From: Heyndrickxia ginsengihumi
GTDB lineage: Bacteria > Bacillota > Bacilli > Bacillales > Bacillaceae_C
NCBI RefSeq assembly: GCF_011008565.1
Contig: NZ_JAAIWK010000002.1
Coordinates: forward strand, 186,001 to 250,000
DNA length: 64,000 nt
Reading direction: 5' to 3'
The translations under genes and the position numbers were made by a program. This document shows, in pieces, positions 47,332 to 57,017 of this stretch (within the stretch, counting starts at the first letter, position 1; each line of letters begins with the position of its first letter). Below the pieces are notes generated by a model, which saw nothing but the letters and a program-made list of their open reading frames with translations, ran no database searches and was not told the DNA's origin.

Positions 47332-50300
47332 TACCTTGCGTTTCCTCCTTTATTTTTGCTAATATCTCATCTGGTTTTTGCGGAGTAATAATACGGTATT
47401 CATTCTCCTCTAATGATTGGTCAAATTGGCAAACAGATTTAAATGGGCACACTTGACATGCCGTTTCTTTCTTTATTTTATATGGAGAAATGTCGACAAC
47501 ACCCGAAACAATATCATTACCGGCCTTCTTATAAATGTTGCGCACGTAATCGCGAATTTCTTCAAAATTGTCTTTTGTCGCAACTTCTGAACGGGCAGAT
47601 AATTGTCCATCTTTCTTTAACCCTGCGGAAACGATTTGGCTGTTACCAGTTTCCAACGTTTGATCCATTAAACGGATGACTTCAGGATCGTTTAGCATGA
47701 GCCCTTTCATTTTAAAACTTTTTATAATTTCTTCTTCTATTTGATCAATGGTTAGCATTTTATTACTAGATATTACTGGATTATGAAGATGGAAGTACAG
47801 CACTCCTGCTGGTAATCCTTCTTGTCCAATTAATTGCTTTGAATACGTAATAATAATGTCAAGATATGTTAGCATCTGTAAATCTAAACCATAGTAAACA
47901 TCAGTTAAATCTAAACTATGAACACTTGATTTATAATCTATTACACGCAAATAAGTCCCCTGCTCATTCTCCGCTTTATCAACTCGGTCAATTCGGCCGC
48001 GAAGCTCCATCTTAGCTCCATTTTTTAATGTGAAGGTTAATGGGGGCAATTCAGCTTTTGGTCCAAACTCCAATTCCATACCAATAGGCACAAATCCACT
48101 TGCCTTAGCATGCTCGCTTAAAACATACGATGCCCTCGCAACAACTTGTTCTAATTTTTTCTTAATATAATAATAGCGGTTAGAACTTAATAAAATTTGA
48201 TGCTGTAGTTTTGGAGCCAGAAAATCAACAGCTTCTTTTGCTAAAAGCAAACTTTGCTCACGGCTTAACTGGTCCCATGAAATATTTCTTTTTTGAATTT
48301 CATCTGATATCCATTTTAATGCACCATGAAACAGATCTCCTATATTTGGTGCACCAAGCTTAAACACATCACGCTCACGTAGCTTTAAACCATAGGAAGC
48401 AAAATGTGAAAAAGGACAAACAAAAAATTGTTCCATTCGCGAAACACTCGCTAAAATATGATCACCATAAAGCTCTTCGCTTGTTGCAGAAGATAATTTT
48501 TTCGTTTTGTTTTTGTAAAACAAACTCGAAAATGCATGACTAGCACGTTCTTTCCAGTTTTGCTGGCTTATATAAAAATTGTAAACATCCCACCAAAAAT
48601 CGGCGATTGGATAGTTTCTTTTCTTTAACTGCAACTGTGAAGTCAACAAGGAAATAGTAGCAAGTGGATGTGAAATATATTGTAGCTGCTCATCATTGCT
48701 ACTTTCAGATGGGTCACTAACGATAAATTCCTCTCTCATAAGCGGAAACATTTCCTTCATTCTTTTTACATATGGTGAAGGAAGCAGCGCCTTTCCTTCC
48801 TCATCAGCAAGAGGATACGATAGTATTAGTTGATTAGAAGGAACTGTTAACGCACGGTAAAGGATAAATTCTTCATCTAGTAACTTAATTTTACTACTTG
48901 GTGATAGATTCAATCCTTTCAGCATCAAAAACTCTCTATCTTCATCATTTAATATGCCATCTTCTGAAACTTTCGCAGGAATAACCCCATCATTTAGGCC
49001 AATGATAAAGGCAATTTTTACACTCGCTAACCGTGACTGTTCTAAATTTGCAATTAGCACTTGATCAAGCGCTGGGGGAACAATTGAAAATTTTAAAGAC
49101 TCTAAACCTGATTCTAAAATAGCCGCGAATTTTCTTAGTGAAATAGTTTCATTTCCTAACATTTCAACAAATTGATCAAGAAGATTCATGACTTCATTCC
49201 ATGCCTGGTCATGTGTCCGCGAAGCAACTAACTCTCCGCTTTCTTCCCTTGCGATCCTTAGATTTTCCAGTTTTTTTGGAATCTCTAACTCTTCTAAGTA
49301 TAGATATAATGCTTCACATAGTTGTTTACTATTTTGGGCCTTTTTCAACCTTCTCTGTAATCTTAAAATAGGAGCAGTAATGAATAGACGTAATTCATTT
49401 AATTCTTGTTCAATCGCTCTTTCTTGGTCAGTTTGGGGAACACTCTCCAATTCCAAGCCTCTAATCCGGCGGTATTCCCATCTTTTTTTATTTATCCAAC
49501 GCTCCCCTTGAATTCCGTATGCAAGTACATAATTTTCAAGACGATCCATCTTTTCTCGCATTTGATGAATAGGTGCATCCACCGGAAATAAAAGATCTGT
49601 TTTAATTGCTCTAAAAATAGGCTCATAGCGCCAATGGCTATTCAAAATTTCTAATGTTGATCGAATTAATTCTATTAGTGGATGATTCAACATCGGCTGT
49701 TTTTGGTCAATAAAATATGGAATATCAAAATCAGAAAATATCGTTTCAATCATTTCTTGATATTCATGACCGTTTCGCACAAGGATTGCTATGTCACGGT
49801 AGCGAGCATGTTCTTTCCGAACAACATCTCGAATATGACGTGCAATGCCTTCTATTTCAGAACGGCGATTATTTGCTTGCCAAAGCTCGATAGACGGTGC
49901 CTTTGGAAAAGAAGGTAAAGGTAGTTTTTCAAAATGACTTTGTAAAAACTGCAAACTTTCATGCTGGAAACGTTTTGGATCTGTTAAAACGAGATCTTCT
50001 TCAATTGTAATCTGATGTTGAAGCGCGAGATCATAAATTGTAGCATAAGCCTCACCAGACATGCGAAACAACTGAAGTTCGTCTGGCTTTACATTGCGAA
50101 AAGGCCGATCTACGGTCAACGCAACTGTTACCTTTTTACATGTTTTCATAAGGTGTGAAATCACTAAATATTCCTGCGGTGTAAACTGATGAAAGCCATC
50201 AATATAAATGCTAGCATCCTTTAAATATGAGGACTTTTCAATTGAAGTAGCGAGCAATCGCAAATAATCTTCTGAGTCTACATATTTATCAATTAACATT

Positions 50301-50815
50301 TCTTGATAAGATTGATAAATCAACTCAAGATCATGAAGTTTATCCGCCAATGCTTTTGATTTCCCTTCAGGTTGCAATAAAAGCTGTTGACTATGGAGCA
50401 GATCTGGATCAATGCAATATCTTTTAAATTCGGTCAGCATTGTTTCAATATGCTCAATAAATCCAGGTTTATCTGCAACCTTTACAAATAATTGAAGATC
50501 ATCTTTTTTATCTTCCATTATTTTTCTAATAAGCATATTTAAACCTACACTTGAAATATGATATCGACTTATTCCCCCAACTTCTTGCAATACTTTCCAG
50601 GCAAGACGTGTAAAACTATACACTTGGGCACGGATCATTCCATTAATTTCAGGAAACTTCGTCAATTCACTTTCAGATAGGAATGTCATCTGTTCAGGAA
50701 CTAAATATATAATTGGAAAGCCACTCGGATTTTCCTTTAATTCTTGCTGTATTTCTTCATGTATTCGTTTCGTTTTTCCTGTACCTGGACGGCCAATAAT
50801 AAATCGTAAGGACAT
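47309..50815 (-). CDS. addB: ATP-dependent helicase/nuclease subunit B (AddB)
   Basis: Partner of AddA; recognises Chi and carries a second nuclease. The 1168-residue protein has an N-terminal Walker A GRPGTGKT (8-15), a RecB-type nuclease motif RVIDYKSS near 950, and the four Cys of a structural Fe-S cluster: one near 800 (VCPFSHFASYG) and three near 1118-1128 (CQVCPFKSVC). AGGAAGTG precedes the ATG. Usual AddB length. Confidence 0.96.
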   Translation of the reverse strand: MSLRFIIGRPGTGKTKRIHEEIQQELKENPSGFPIIYLVPEQMTFLSESELTKFPEINGMIRAQVYSFTRLAWKVLQEVGGISRYHISSVGLNMLIRKIMEDKKDDLQLFVKVADKPGFIEHIETMLTEFKRYCIDPDLLHSQQLLLQPEGKSKALADKLHDLELIYQSYQEMLIDKYVDSEDYLRLLATSIEKSSYLKDASIYIDGFHQFTPQEYLVISHLMKTCKKVTVALTVDRPFRNVKPDELQLFRMSGEAYATIYDLALQHQITIEEDLVLTDPKRFQHESLQFLQSHFEKLPLPSFPKAPSIELWQANNRRSEIEGIARHIRDVVRKEHARYRDIAILVRNGHEYQEMIETIFSDFDIPYFIDQKQPMLNHPLIELIRSTLEILNSHWRYEPIFRAIKTDLLFPVDAPIHQMREKMDRLENYVLAYGIQGERWINKKRWEYRRIRGLELESVPQTDQERAIEQELNELRLFITAPILRLQRRLKKAQNSKQLCEALYLYLEELEIPKKLENLRIAREESGELVASRTHDQAWNEVMNLLDQFVEMLGNETISLRKFAAILESGLESLKFSIVPPALDQVLIANLEQSRLASVKIAFIIGLNDGVIPAKVSEDGILNDEDREFLMLKGLNLSPSSKIKLLDEEFILYRALTVPSNQLILSYPLADEEGKALLPSPYVKRMKEMFPLMREEFIVSDPSESSNDEQLQYISHPLATISLLTSQLQLKKRNYPIADFWWDVYNFYISQQNWKERASHAFSSLFYKNKTKKLSSATSEELYGDHILASVSRMEQFFVCPFSHFASYGLKLRERDVFKLGAPNIGDLFHGALKWISDEIQKRNISWDQLSREQSLLLAKEAVDFLAPKLQHQILLSSNRYYYIKKKLEQVVARASYVLSEHAKASGFVPIGMELEFGPKAELPPLTFTLKNGAKMELRGRIDRVDKAENEQGTYLRVIDYKSSVHSLDLTDVYYGLDLQMLTYLDIIITYSKQLIGQEGLPAGVLYFHLHNPVISSNKMLTIDQIEEEIIKSFKMKGLMLNDPEVIRLMDQTLETGNSQIVSAGLKKDGQLSARSEVATKDNFEEIRDYVRNIYKKAGNDIVSGVVDISPYKIKKETACQVCPFKSVCQFDQSLEENEYRIITPQKPDEILAKIKEETQGNENSYTN

Positions 50816-50935
50816 GCTTTCACTTCCTTTAATTAATACAATACAGACAGCACATTTATAGCTATGATTTTTAGAACATTTGTTCTTTTAATCATATAAT
50901 AATTTAAAGCTTTTTTCAATGATGGAGTATAACAT

Positions 50936-50984
50936 AAAAAAGAAGGATCTAGATAAAGGATATCTTTTCCTTCATACAAGATCC
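50936..50984 (-). terminator. Terminator of the AIM24-family gene
   Basis: GGATCT / AGATCC enclosing a loop that contains its own AAGGATATCTTTTCCTT palindrome; on the minus strand CTTCTTTTTTA follows. Confidence 0.65.
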
Positions 50985-51012
50985 GCACTTTTTCATATCA
51001 TTTATTTCTTTA

Positions 51013-51807
51013 TTAATCACCATCAAATATATTAAACAAACCTTTTGCAATGCTTCCTTCATCTTTTGCACCGCCAACCTGTGGCATGGCAGAAAATACA
51101 CGACTTGCAAGACGACTAAATGGAAGAGACTGTACCCAGACAGATCCTGGTCCTCTTAACGTTGCAAAAAATAATCCTTCTCCACCAAATAAGAAAGTTT
51201 TTACACCTTTCACGAATTCAATATCATAATCTACATCTTTTGTCATTGCTACAAGACAGCCTGTATCTACTCTCAATACTTCACCAGGTGCCAGTTCTCT
51301 CTTTTGAATCGTCCCCCCTGCATGAATAAAGGCCAAACCATCTCCTTCTAGTTTTTGCATGATAAATCCTTCTCCACCAAAAAAGCCTGTACCAATTTTT
51401 CTTTGGAATTCAATTCCAACTGAAACACCTTTGGCAGCAGCTAAAAATGCATCTTTTTGACATACGATTTTTCCATCAAGCTCACTTAAATCCATCGGTA
51501 CTATTTTCCCTGGATACGGTGCAGCAAAGGCAACATGTTTCTTTTCATTTCCTTCATTTGTAAAAGTCGTCATGAAAAGCCCTTCACCACTTATCATTCT
51601 TTTTCCAGCAGAGAATAGTTTGCCCATAAAACCACCAGATTGATTGGATCCATCTCCAAAAACGGTTTCCATACGGATATGATCCTCCATCATCATCAAG
51701 CTACCAGCTTCTGCAATGACTGTTTCTTGCGGGTCAAGCTCAACCTCCACAAATTGCATATCATCTCCATGTAATTTATAGTCAATGTCGTGATTATTCA
51801 TATTCAT
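51013..51807 (-). CDS. TIGR00266/AIM24 family protein
   Basis: A 264-residue beta-rich protein with repeated glycine-rich motifs ([45 protein letters not shown]) typical of the TIGR00266/AIM24 family. These form a trimeric beta-sandwich related to the mitochondrial protein AIM24. The bacterial role is unknown, though a membrane or surface scaffold role has been proposed. GGAGGAATGAATATG gives a good start. It is a single-gene unit. Confidence 0.88.
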   Translation of the reverse strand: MNMNNHDIDYKLHGDDMQFVEVELDPQETVIAEAGSLMMMEDHIRMETVFGDGSNQSGGFMGKLFSAGKRMISGEGLFMTTFTNEGNEKKHVAFAAPYPGKIVPMDLSELDGKIVCQKDAFLAAAKGVSVGIEFQRKIGTGFFGGEGFIMQKLEGDGLAFIHAGGTIQKRELAPGEVLRVDTGCLVAMTKDVDYDIEFVKGVKTFLFGGEGLFFATLRGPGSVWVQSLPFSRLASRVFSAMPQVGGAKDEGSIAKGLFNIFDGD

Positions 51808-52082
51808 TCCTCCAGCTAAAATAATTGTCCAATTATTGATACGTTCTGATCATGCATTTGGTTTCTTTTTTTTTAGTTAATGACTTGTCGGATTTACTAA
51901 ATATGTTTCCTCCCTTTTAACAATAAATGAAATACGTATGAAAGAAAGTTCATAAACGAAAAAAAAAAGTAACCATTTGAGAAACTTATTTTTTACATTT
52001 AGCAATAAGAAATGCTGAACTTCCTATACCGTACCCTTGTTTAATGGGGGAGCGTCTTTAGCTTTGTTTTATGTATAAACCT
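51808..52082. other. Intergenic region between comK and the AIM24-family gene
   Basis: AT-rich, with no open frame having a ribosome-binding site. AAAAGGGAGG (minus strand, around 51915) looks like a Shine-Dalgarno but has no start codon behind it. It holds the promoter of the AIM24 gene, which I cannot place precisely. Confidence 0.35.
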
Positions 52083-52119
52083 AAAAAAGCATAATCTTGT
52101 TATTTCATATAGATTATGC
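52083..52119 (-). terminator. comK terminator
   Basis: Perfect stem GCATAATCT / AGATTATGC followed on the minus strand by TTTTTTAGG, about 25 bases after comK. Confidence 0.88.
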
Positions 52120-52142
52120 CAAATTTGTTCTAGTATTATTTA

Positions 52143-52706
52143 TTAGAAAATACTCTTGCTTTTATGACTAAATAAATAAGGCGTTTTATGCTCTAACGCA
52201 TTCAAACGATATAGTTGCGTTTTTTTCTCAATCCGTTCAATATTTTGACCGTAGCGATTATATAAAAGGGTTGCCTTATATAACTGATTTTCAAAAGAAT
52301 TCCGGCTAATGGGTACAATTAATTGTTGATAATTTTGGAAAATTACATTCGTAGAGAAGTTTTCAAATTCTTCATGGTGAAAAACATGCAGTGGTGAAAT
52401 CCAAAAACAATTTGGAGATTTTGGTGAAGTAGTTGGAAAAAAACAAATACTTAAATGATAATCAATTAAAATTGGATGCTTTCTAGTCACGCCAATTAAC
52501 TGAATAGCCCCTTCTCTTCTTCCTTCAAATGATGATCCGAACATATGGCAACTCTTTTTTATAATGTCTAGTGGTGCCGTTGGGACTACAAATTCATCAT
52601 TCGTTTCTAATACTCTTGATCCAATCCGTTGATCCTCCATTTTCTCTGGCACAATTGCCATAGTATTTGATGAAGTTTCGAAATCTAAAAAATTTACAAT
52701 CTTCAC
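52143..52706 (-). CDS. comK: Competence transcription factor ComK
   Basis: Master activator of DNA uptake genes. The 187-residue protein matches ComK along its length: CHMFGSSFEGRREGAIQLIG, then HPILID, CFWISPLHV and PISRNSFENQLYKATLLYNR. The start is GTG 52706 with GGAGGT 8 bases upstream. Family knowledge: it is captured by MecA for ClpCP and activates its own promoter through A/T boxes. An A/T box and phased A-tracts lie upstream. The C-terminus is about 5 residues shorter and different from B. subtilis, where the MecA-recognised degron lies. Confidence 0.93.
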   Translation of the reverse strand: MKIVNFLDFETSSNTMAIVPEKMEDQRIGSRVLETNDEFVVPTAPLDIIKKSCHMFGSSFEGRREGAIQLIGVTRKHPILIDYHLSICFFPTTSPKSPNCFWISPLHVFHHEEFENFSTNVIFQNYQQLIVPISRNSFENQLYKATLLYNRYGQNIERIEKKTQLYRLNALEHKTPYLFSHKSKSIF

Positions 52707-52740
52707 TATTTTTTACCTCCAATCTTTATTATTCACTCAT

Positions 52741-52769
52741 ATTATAGAACATTTTTCCTATTTTTCCAT
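52741..52769 (-). promoter_or_regulatory. Predicted comK promoter
   Basis: Minus-strand TATAAT at 52746-52741. The -35 region (ATGGAA, 52769-52764) is poor, as expected for a promoter needing an activator. Confidence 0.5.
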
Positions 52770-52817
52770 TATTTTTTTACATTTTTTTGGATTTTTTTAC
52801 TTATTTTTTATATTTTT
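52752..52817. promoter_or_regulatory. Phased A-tracts (predicted bent DNA) upstream of comK
   Basis: Seven runs of 5 to 7 T start at 52752, 52761, 52772, 52782, 52792, 52804 and 52813, an average spacing of about 10 bp. Runs in phase with the helix bend DNA. They lie between the comK promoter and an A/T box. Confidence 0.75.
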
Positions 52818-52819
52818 AA

Positions 52820-52832
52820 AAAAATAAATTTT
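52820..52832. promoter_or_regulatory. ComK-type A/T box
   Basis: AAAA-N5-TTTT is present exactly once in the comK/yhzC intergenic region. A complete ComK site needs two such boxes; a second is not obvious. Confidence 0.4.
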
Positions 52833-52835
52833 CTA

Positions 52836-52864
52836 TTGATTTTTATTTGAAAATTCTATATAAT
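52836..52864 (+). promoter_or_regulatory. Promoter of the IDEAL-domain gene (sigma-A)
   Basis: TTGATT at 52836-52841 and TATAAT at 52859-52864 with 17 bases between. The A/T box lies immediately upstream. Confidence 0.75.
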
Positions 52865-52891
52865 AAAAAAAAGCAGAGAAGGTGATCATCG

Positions 52892-53128
52892 ATGGAAAAT
52901 AAGAAATCTTATTCAGATTTAACGAAAGCTTATGCGATGACCCAGATTCAAATGGAACAGTTTTTAGACAAAATTTATGCAGACATGGTTCTTAATGAGC
53001 TCATTCTTAAAAAAGAAAAAGAAAAAATACTTGAGCAAATTGATCATGCACTTGATTTGCGCGACAAAGAACAATTTTTTCAACTAACGAATGAGTTGCA
53101 ACAATTAGAAATGAAATTCGGACAATAG
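52892..53128 (+). CDS. yhzC: IDEAL domain protein (YhzC-like)
   Basis: A 78-residue helical protein with the C-terminal IDEAL domain (LEQIDHALDLRDKEQFFQLTNELQQLE), named for a conserved I-D-x-A-L pattern. It is divergent from comK, as yhzC is in B. subtilis. GAGAAGGTG precedes the ATG. The function is unknown; IDEAL domains occur in several small Bacillus proteins and in some regulators. Confidence 0.82.
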   Translation: MENKKSYSDLTKAYAMTQIQMEQFLDKIYADMVLNELILKKEKEKILEQIDHALDLRDKEQFFQLTNELQQLEMKFGQ

Positions 53129-53138
53129 TACCTTTACC

Positions 53139-53167
53139 AGCCCTTATTTTAATAAGGGCTTTATTTA
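53139..53167 (+). terminator. Terminator after the IDEAL-domain gene
   Basis: Perfect stem AGCCCTTATT / AATAAGGGCT, then TTATTTAT. Confidence 0.8.
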
Positions 53168-53201
53168 TGGGGGTATTTAAAAATATGCGGTTCATCTACG
53201 T

Positions 53202-53240
53202 AAATGGGGACAGAATGGAGTCATTCTGATCCCCATTTTT
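53202..53240. repeat. GGGGACAGAATG hairpin
   Basis: AAATGGGGACAGAATG pairs with CATTCTGATCCCCATTT with one bulged base and a 4-base loop; TTTTTT follows. It stands alone, 75 bases beyond the previous terminator, so it is more likely a repeat element than a gene terminator. Confidence 0.6.
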
Positions 53241-53432
53241 TAGTCTCCTTATTGTTCAATCATGTTTGTTCACTTACATATATTCATTTCATCCTTTCAA
53301 TGACAAAATAATTTATTAAGCTCAAAACAAGTTACATTCATGATTGACTTGCCAACTTGTCATTTGTATTGATTTTAAGATCCCGGAGGCGCAAAACGAA
53401 TCCCTACAGAGAAAATCATCCCTATGTAAAAG

Positions 53433-53487
53433 AAACAGACAAAGTCCTCCCGCTTTTTATAGCGAGAGGACTTTGTCTGTTTTTTTA
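53433..53487. terminator. Terminator at the yhfN 3' end
   Basis: A stem of about 20 bases (AAACAGACAAAGTCCTC...) with near-perfect complement and T-runs on both strands. It touches the yhfN stop. No plus-strand gene ends here. Confidence 0.8.
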
Positions 53488-54744
53488 CTTATTTTTATAT
53501 TTCTCAAGTCTAAGTATTCTTTCCATCATTGTTGGATGATCATAGCGGAATATTTTGACCAATAAAGGTGGGTTTACTTCACTTAATCCCGATCTTGTTA
53601 AATCTTGAAACGCTTTAATCCCTGCCTTTTTATCATGTGTCAGATGGATGGCATAACGATCAGCCCGTGTTTCTTCATATCGAGATCCCCAGTTCGTTAA
53701 AGGACTAGCCGCAAATATTAACATGGAAGAAATCATTAAAAATAATGGTAATGAACTTATTTGTGAAATTGAAGTTAGATTTAAAGTTCTTCCATATTTT
53801 TTAACCATATAGGCCATGATTTTAGAAATAAGCCATAATCCAATTAATGTTAATATAATATAGCCAGCCATGCCAAAGTAAATATGTTTTTCTACATAAT
53901 GCCCCATCTCGTGAGCCATTATAAATAAAATTTCACGATCGGATAGCTTATTAAGTGTTGTATCCCAGAGAACAATCCTTGAATTTGAACCAATTCCTGT
54001 TACATAAGCGTTTAAAGCATTTGTTTTAGCGGACATATTTACTTCATAAACATGATTTGCAGGTATATGTGCTTTATCAGCAAGAGCTAATATTTTTGCC
54101 TCTAATGCTTTATCCTTTAATGGATAAAAGTGATTATATAATGGATCAATGACGACAGGTTGAATGAAGGTCATAAAGATCGTAAATGGAATTGATAACA
54201 ACCATGCCATCAGCCACCATTTTTTCTTGAATTTCTTCATTAATGCATATAAAACAAACACAATAACGAACATTGTAACGTAATTTACCCAAAAATCAAT
54301 TATTTCATCCTTCATCCACGAGTGAAATGTTTGTGTTGAAATATGATATATACATGAAAAGCGATATGAAATATAACTAAGCGGGAATGTAAAGATAAAT
54401 GATGCGAGTGAAAACCAAAATAAATAAATTAGCGTTTGAATAATCCGGTTTCGGGATGTATGGCGTGACCACTTCTCAAATACTGTTGAAATTCCTAGTA
54501 TAAGAATTAGGAAATAAAATAACCATTCATACGGAGTGGAAAGGAAAAATAATAAATTACGTATTTTTGAGTAATCTTCACTTAGAAATAATTCTCTACT
54601 ATTTAGAAAGGTTGCAGGATCTGCACTCGTCCCTTTTAAGTTAGTCGGAATACTTGTATTTGCCATATGAAAAAGATACAAATACATGAGAATCCCAAAT
54701 AATAAATATGCAATAACTACACGAAATGCCCATTTTATTTTCAA
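53485..54744 (-). CDS. yhfN: M48 family Ste24-like membrane metalloprotease YhfN
   Basis: A 419-residue integral membrane zinc protease of the CAAX-protease (Ste24) type. HEMGH lies at 278-282, the third ligand Glu is in RYEETRADRYAIHL near 363, and at least six hydrophobic segments surround it. TNALNAYVTGIG before the active site is a family landmark. The start is TTG 54744 with AAGGAGGG about 12 bases upstream, a long spacing. Bacterial substrates are unknown; membrane-protein quality control is plausible. Confidence 0.9.
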   Translation of the reverse strand: MKIKWAFRVVIAYLLFGILMYLYLFHMANTSIPTNLKGTSADPATFLNSRELFLSEDYSKIRNLLFFLSTPYEWLFYFLILILGISTVFEKWSRHTSRNRIIQTLIYLFWFSLASFIFTFPLSYISYRFSCIYHISTQTFHSWMKDEIIDFWVNYVTMFVIVFVLYALMKKFKKKWWLMAWLLSIPFTIFMTFIQPVVIDPLYNHFYPLKDKALEAKILALADKAHIPANHVYEVNMSAKTNALNAYVTGIGSNSRIVLWDTTLNKLSDREILFIMAHEMGHYVEKHIYFGMAGYIILTLIGLWLISKIMAYMVKKYGRTLNLTSISQISSLPLFLMISSMLIFAASPLTNWGSRYEETRADRYAIHLTHDKKAGIKAFQDLTRSGLSEVNPPLLVKIFRYDHPTMMERILRLEKYKNK

Positions 54745-54792
54745 TTACAATACACTCCCTCCTTGTCCTCTTTTATAGTATATGTAAAAAAA

Positions 54793-54821
54793 AAAGGGGG
54801 CAGACCCCTTTAGTATACTAA
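54793..54821 (-). terminator. lplJ terminator built from a GACCCCTTTAGTATA repeat
   Basis: AAAGGGG / CCCCTTT with a 5-base loop is followed on the minus strand by about 10 T. The stop codon of lplJ lies inside this element, and GACCCCTTTAGTATA is shared with the hairpin at 8126-8169. Confidence 0.75.
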
Positions 54822-55796
54822 ATCAATAAATTCTTCTTTATTTACGTTTCCAAAGTAGTGTTTAATATCAATCGTTTCAAGTGCTTTTACAATGCTTGCA
54901 CGTTCATATCTGCAGCCAATTAATTTTCTTTCAATATCATTAATATCACCAATACCGAAAAAATCACCAAATATTTTACAGTTTTCAATAATTCCTTTAT
55001 TAACCTCTAAACGAATATCAATACTTCCAACAGGGAAACGATGAGAATGTTGTAAATTAAATTTAGGAGATTTTCCATAATTCCATTCCCATGATTGATA
55101 ACGTTCTTTAGATAATTGATGAATATTCTCCCAATCCTTTTCCGTTAGTTTATATTCTGGAATATCTTTATTGGCAAAAATATTTTCTAGTAGTAATTGT
55201 CTAAACTCTTCCATCGTCAACGGTTCTTTTAAAAATTCAGTAATATTTGCAACACGGCTGCGCACAGATTTAATCCCTTTTGATTGAATTTTATCTTTTT
55301 TAACTTTTAAAGCCTTTGCAACTTTATCTAACTCTGAATTTAATAGCAATGTTCCATGGCTGAACATTCTCCCATTTGTTGAGAATTGGGCATTACCTGA
55401 AATTTTTTGCTCTCCTACTTGAATGTCATTCCTCCCGCTTAATTCAGCTTGCACACCAAGCTTGTGCAAAGCTTGAATAACAGGCTCTGTAAATTTCATA
55501 AAATTGCTGAAGCTCTCACCATCATCTTTTGTGATAAAACTAAAATTAATATTCCCTAAGTCATGGTATACAGCCCCGCCACCTGACAGTCTTCTTACAA
55601 CGATAACACCATTTTCATCAACATATTCCGTATTAATTTCTTCAATTGTATTCTGATTTCTTCCAATAATAATAGAAGGCTGATTTATATAAAAAAGTAA
55701 ATAAGTCTCATTAATATCTAAATGTTTTAACGCATATTCTTCTATCGCTAAATTAATTCTTGGATCTGTAATTCCTTTATTATCAATAAATAACAT
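54810..55796 (-). CDS. lplJ: Lipoate--protein ligase LplJ
   Basis: Activates lipoate with ATP and attaches it to lipoyl-domain proteins such as GcvH and the E2 subunits. The 328-residue protein has RRLSGGGAVYHDLGN (near 68), EQKISGNAQ with the conserved Lys near 130, and a C-terminal accessory domain, as in B. subtilis LplJ (331). GGAGGGG precedes the ATG. Its last codons and stop are supplied by a repeat sequence shared with the yjbL-yjbK spacer. Confidence 0.95.
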   Translation of the reverse strand: MLFIDNKGITDPRINLAIEEYALKHLDINETYLLFYINQPSIIIGRNQNTIEEINTEYVDENGVIVVRRLSGGGAVYHDLGNINFSFITKDDGESFSNFMKFTEPVIQALHKLGVQAELSGRNDIQVGEQKISGNAQFSTNGRMFSHGTLLLNSELDKVAKALKVKKDKIQSKGIKSVRSRVANITEFLKEPLTMEEFRQLLLENIFANKDIPEYKLTEKDWENIHQLSKERYQSWEWNYGKSPKFNLQHSHRFPVGSIDIRLEVNKGIIENCKIFGDFFGIGDINDIERKLIGCRYERASIVKALETIDIKHYFGNVNKEEFIDLVY

Positions 55797-56081
55797 TGTT
55801 GCCCCTCCTTGTTTAATGAATAATCGCTTTATGTAAAAAGATCATTTTCATTGCTATGAAACCTTCATTTAATTATAAGACAGTTAATATTGATGAGCAA
55901 TCATATGTAATTTTGTAAACTGTTTTATCACATTGTTACTATGACCCCCGCCATTCCTTTTACTATTTTATTTGTTACATCTAATGACAACTTCCTTTTC
56001 TTTTTCTATCGATCTTATAAAATGAAAGCACAGCAAGTGACCTCATATGCAGACGAAAATACCATGAAGGAGTGGAAAAGT

Positions 56082-57017
56082 ATGGCGGACATTAAAGTAG
56101 CAACTGTATCAATGCAAGTAGAGTTCGATAAACAAGCAAATTTAAACAAGTATTTAACATTCATAGAGCAGGCCGCATTACAACATGTTGATCTAATTGT
56201 GTTTCCTGAACAATCTCTCCAAGGCTACTTAAAAAATTTATTTTCGTTGGATATGAAGAATGTACAACACCAACATGACCAAGCCGAGACAGTCGAAAAT
56301 GGAACTTCCGTAAGAACATTGATAGAGGCTGCTTCCCGCTATAATATGCACATTATTTTCGGGATGACTGAAAGAGATGATGAACGTCCTGATATTCTTT
56401 ATAATTCCGCTGTTCTCCTCGGACCAAGCGGTCATATCGGTACTTACAGAAAAGTGCATCAACCTGGAGACGAAGTCCATGTATACTATCCAGGAGATTC
56501 ATTCCCAGTTTTTGAAACTTCTCTTGGAAAAATTGGTCTACTTATTTGCTACGATAAAATGTTTCCCGAAAGTACAAGAGAGCTTGCTTTAAAGGGAGCG
56601 GAGATATTAGTTATGCCGACTGCATGGCCACTTTCTGAAGTTGGTGCTGATCCTACGCTCGATCCTATGGGACAATACTATGATTTACTTGATTCAGTGC
56701 GGGCCTTCGAAAATCAGTGCTGGTTTATCTCATCAGATATGTGCGGCATTCATGGTGATCATGATTTTTATGGTCATAGCAGAATTGTGTCGCCTATTGG
56801 AGAAACATTAGCCGAATGTGGTTATGAAGAAGGAATGACTATAGCCGAAATTGATGTAAAAAAAGGAATTGTATCTGCAAGAAGTTGCGACCTATTAGGA
56901 TTAAATTTATTAAAAGACCGCCGTCCTGAGAAATATGCTGTATTACAAGAAGGAGCAATACGTAAACGAACGAAAAAGCCGGTGCCCCAAACCATTCAAT
57001 TAGAACACCAAGTTTAA
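56082..57017 (+). CDS. Carbon-nitrogen hydrolase (nitrilase superfamily)
   Basis: A 311-residue hydrolase with the Glu-Lys-Cys triad: Glu43 (VFPEQS), Lys124 (YRKVHQPG) and Cys156 (LLICYDKMFPE). These enzymes split C-N bonds in amides, carbamoyl compounds or nitriles; the exact substrate cannot be read. ATG 56082 is chosen because AAGGAG is 9 bases upstream; the frame is open 47 codons further but shows no ribosome-binding site. It is a single-gene unit, followed by a long spacer. Confidence 0.85.
   Translation: MADIKVATVSMQVEFDKQANLNKYLTFIEQAALQHVDLIVFPEQSLQGYLKNLFSLDMKNVQHQHDQAETVENGTSVRTLIEAASRYNMHIIFGMTERDDERPDILYNSAVLLGPSGHIGTYRKVHQPGDEVHVYYPGDSFPVFETSLGKIGLLICYDKMFPESTRELALKGAEILVMPTAWPLSEVGADPTLDPMGQYYDLLDSVRAFENQCWFISSDMCGIHGDHDFYGHSRIVSPIGETLAECGYEEGMTIAEIDVKKGIVSARSCDLLGLNLLKDRRPEKYAVLQEGAIRKRTKKPVPQTIQLEHQV

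Noticed and set aside
53344-53565. Overlapping plus-strand frames near the yhfN 3' end
   Set aside because: They are translations of a terminator hairpin and of the antisense of yhfN.
55941-56081. 47-codon N-terminal extension of the carbon-nitrogen hydrolase
   Set aside because: No ribosome-binding site upstream; ATG 56082 with AAGGAG gives the standard nitrilase-family start.
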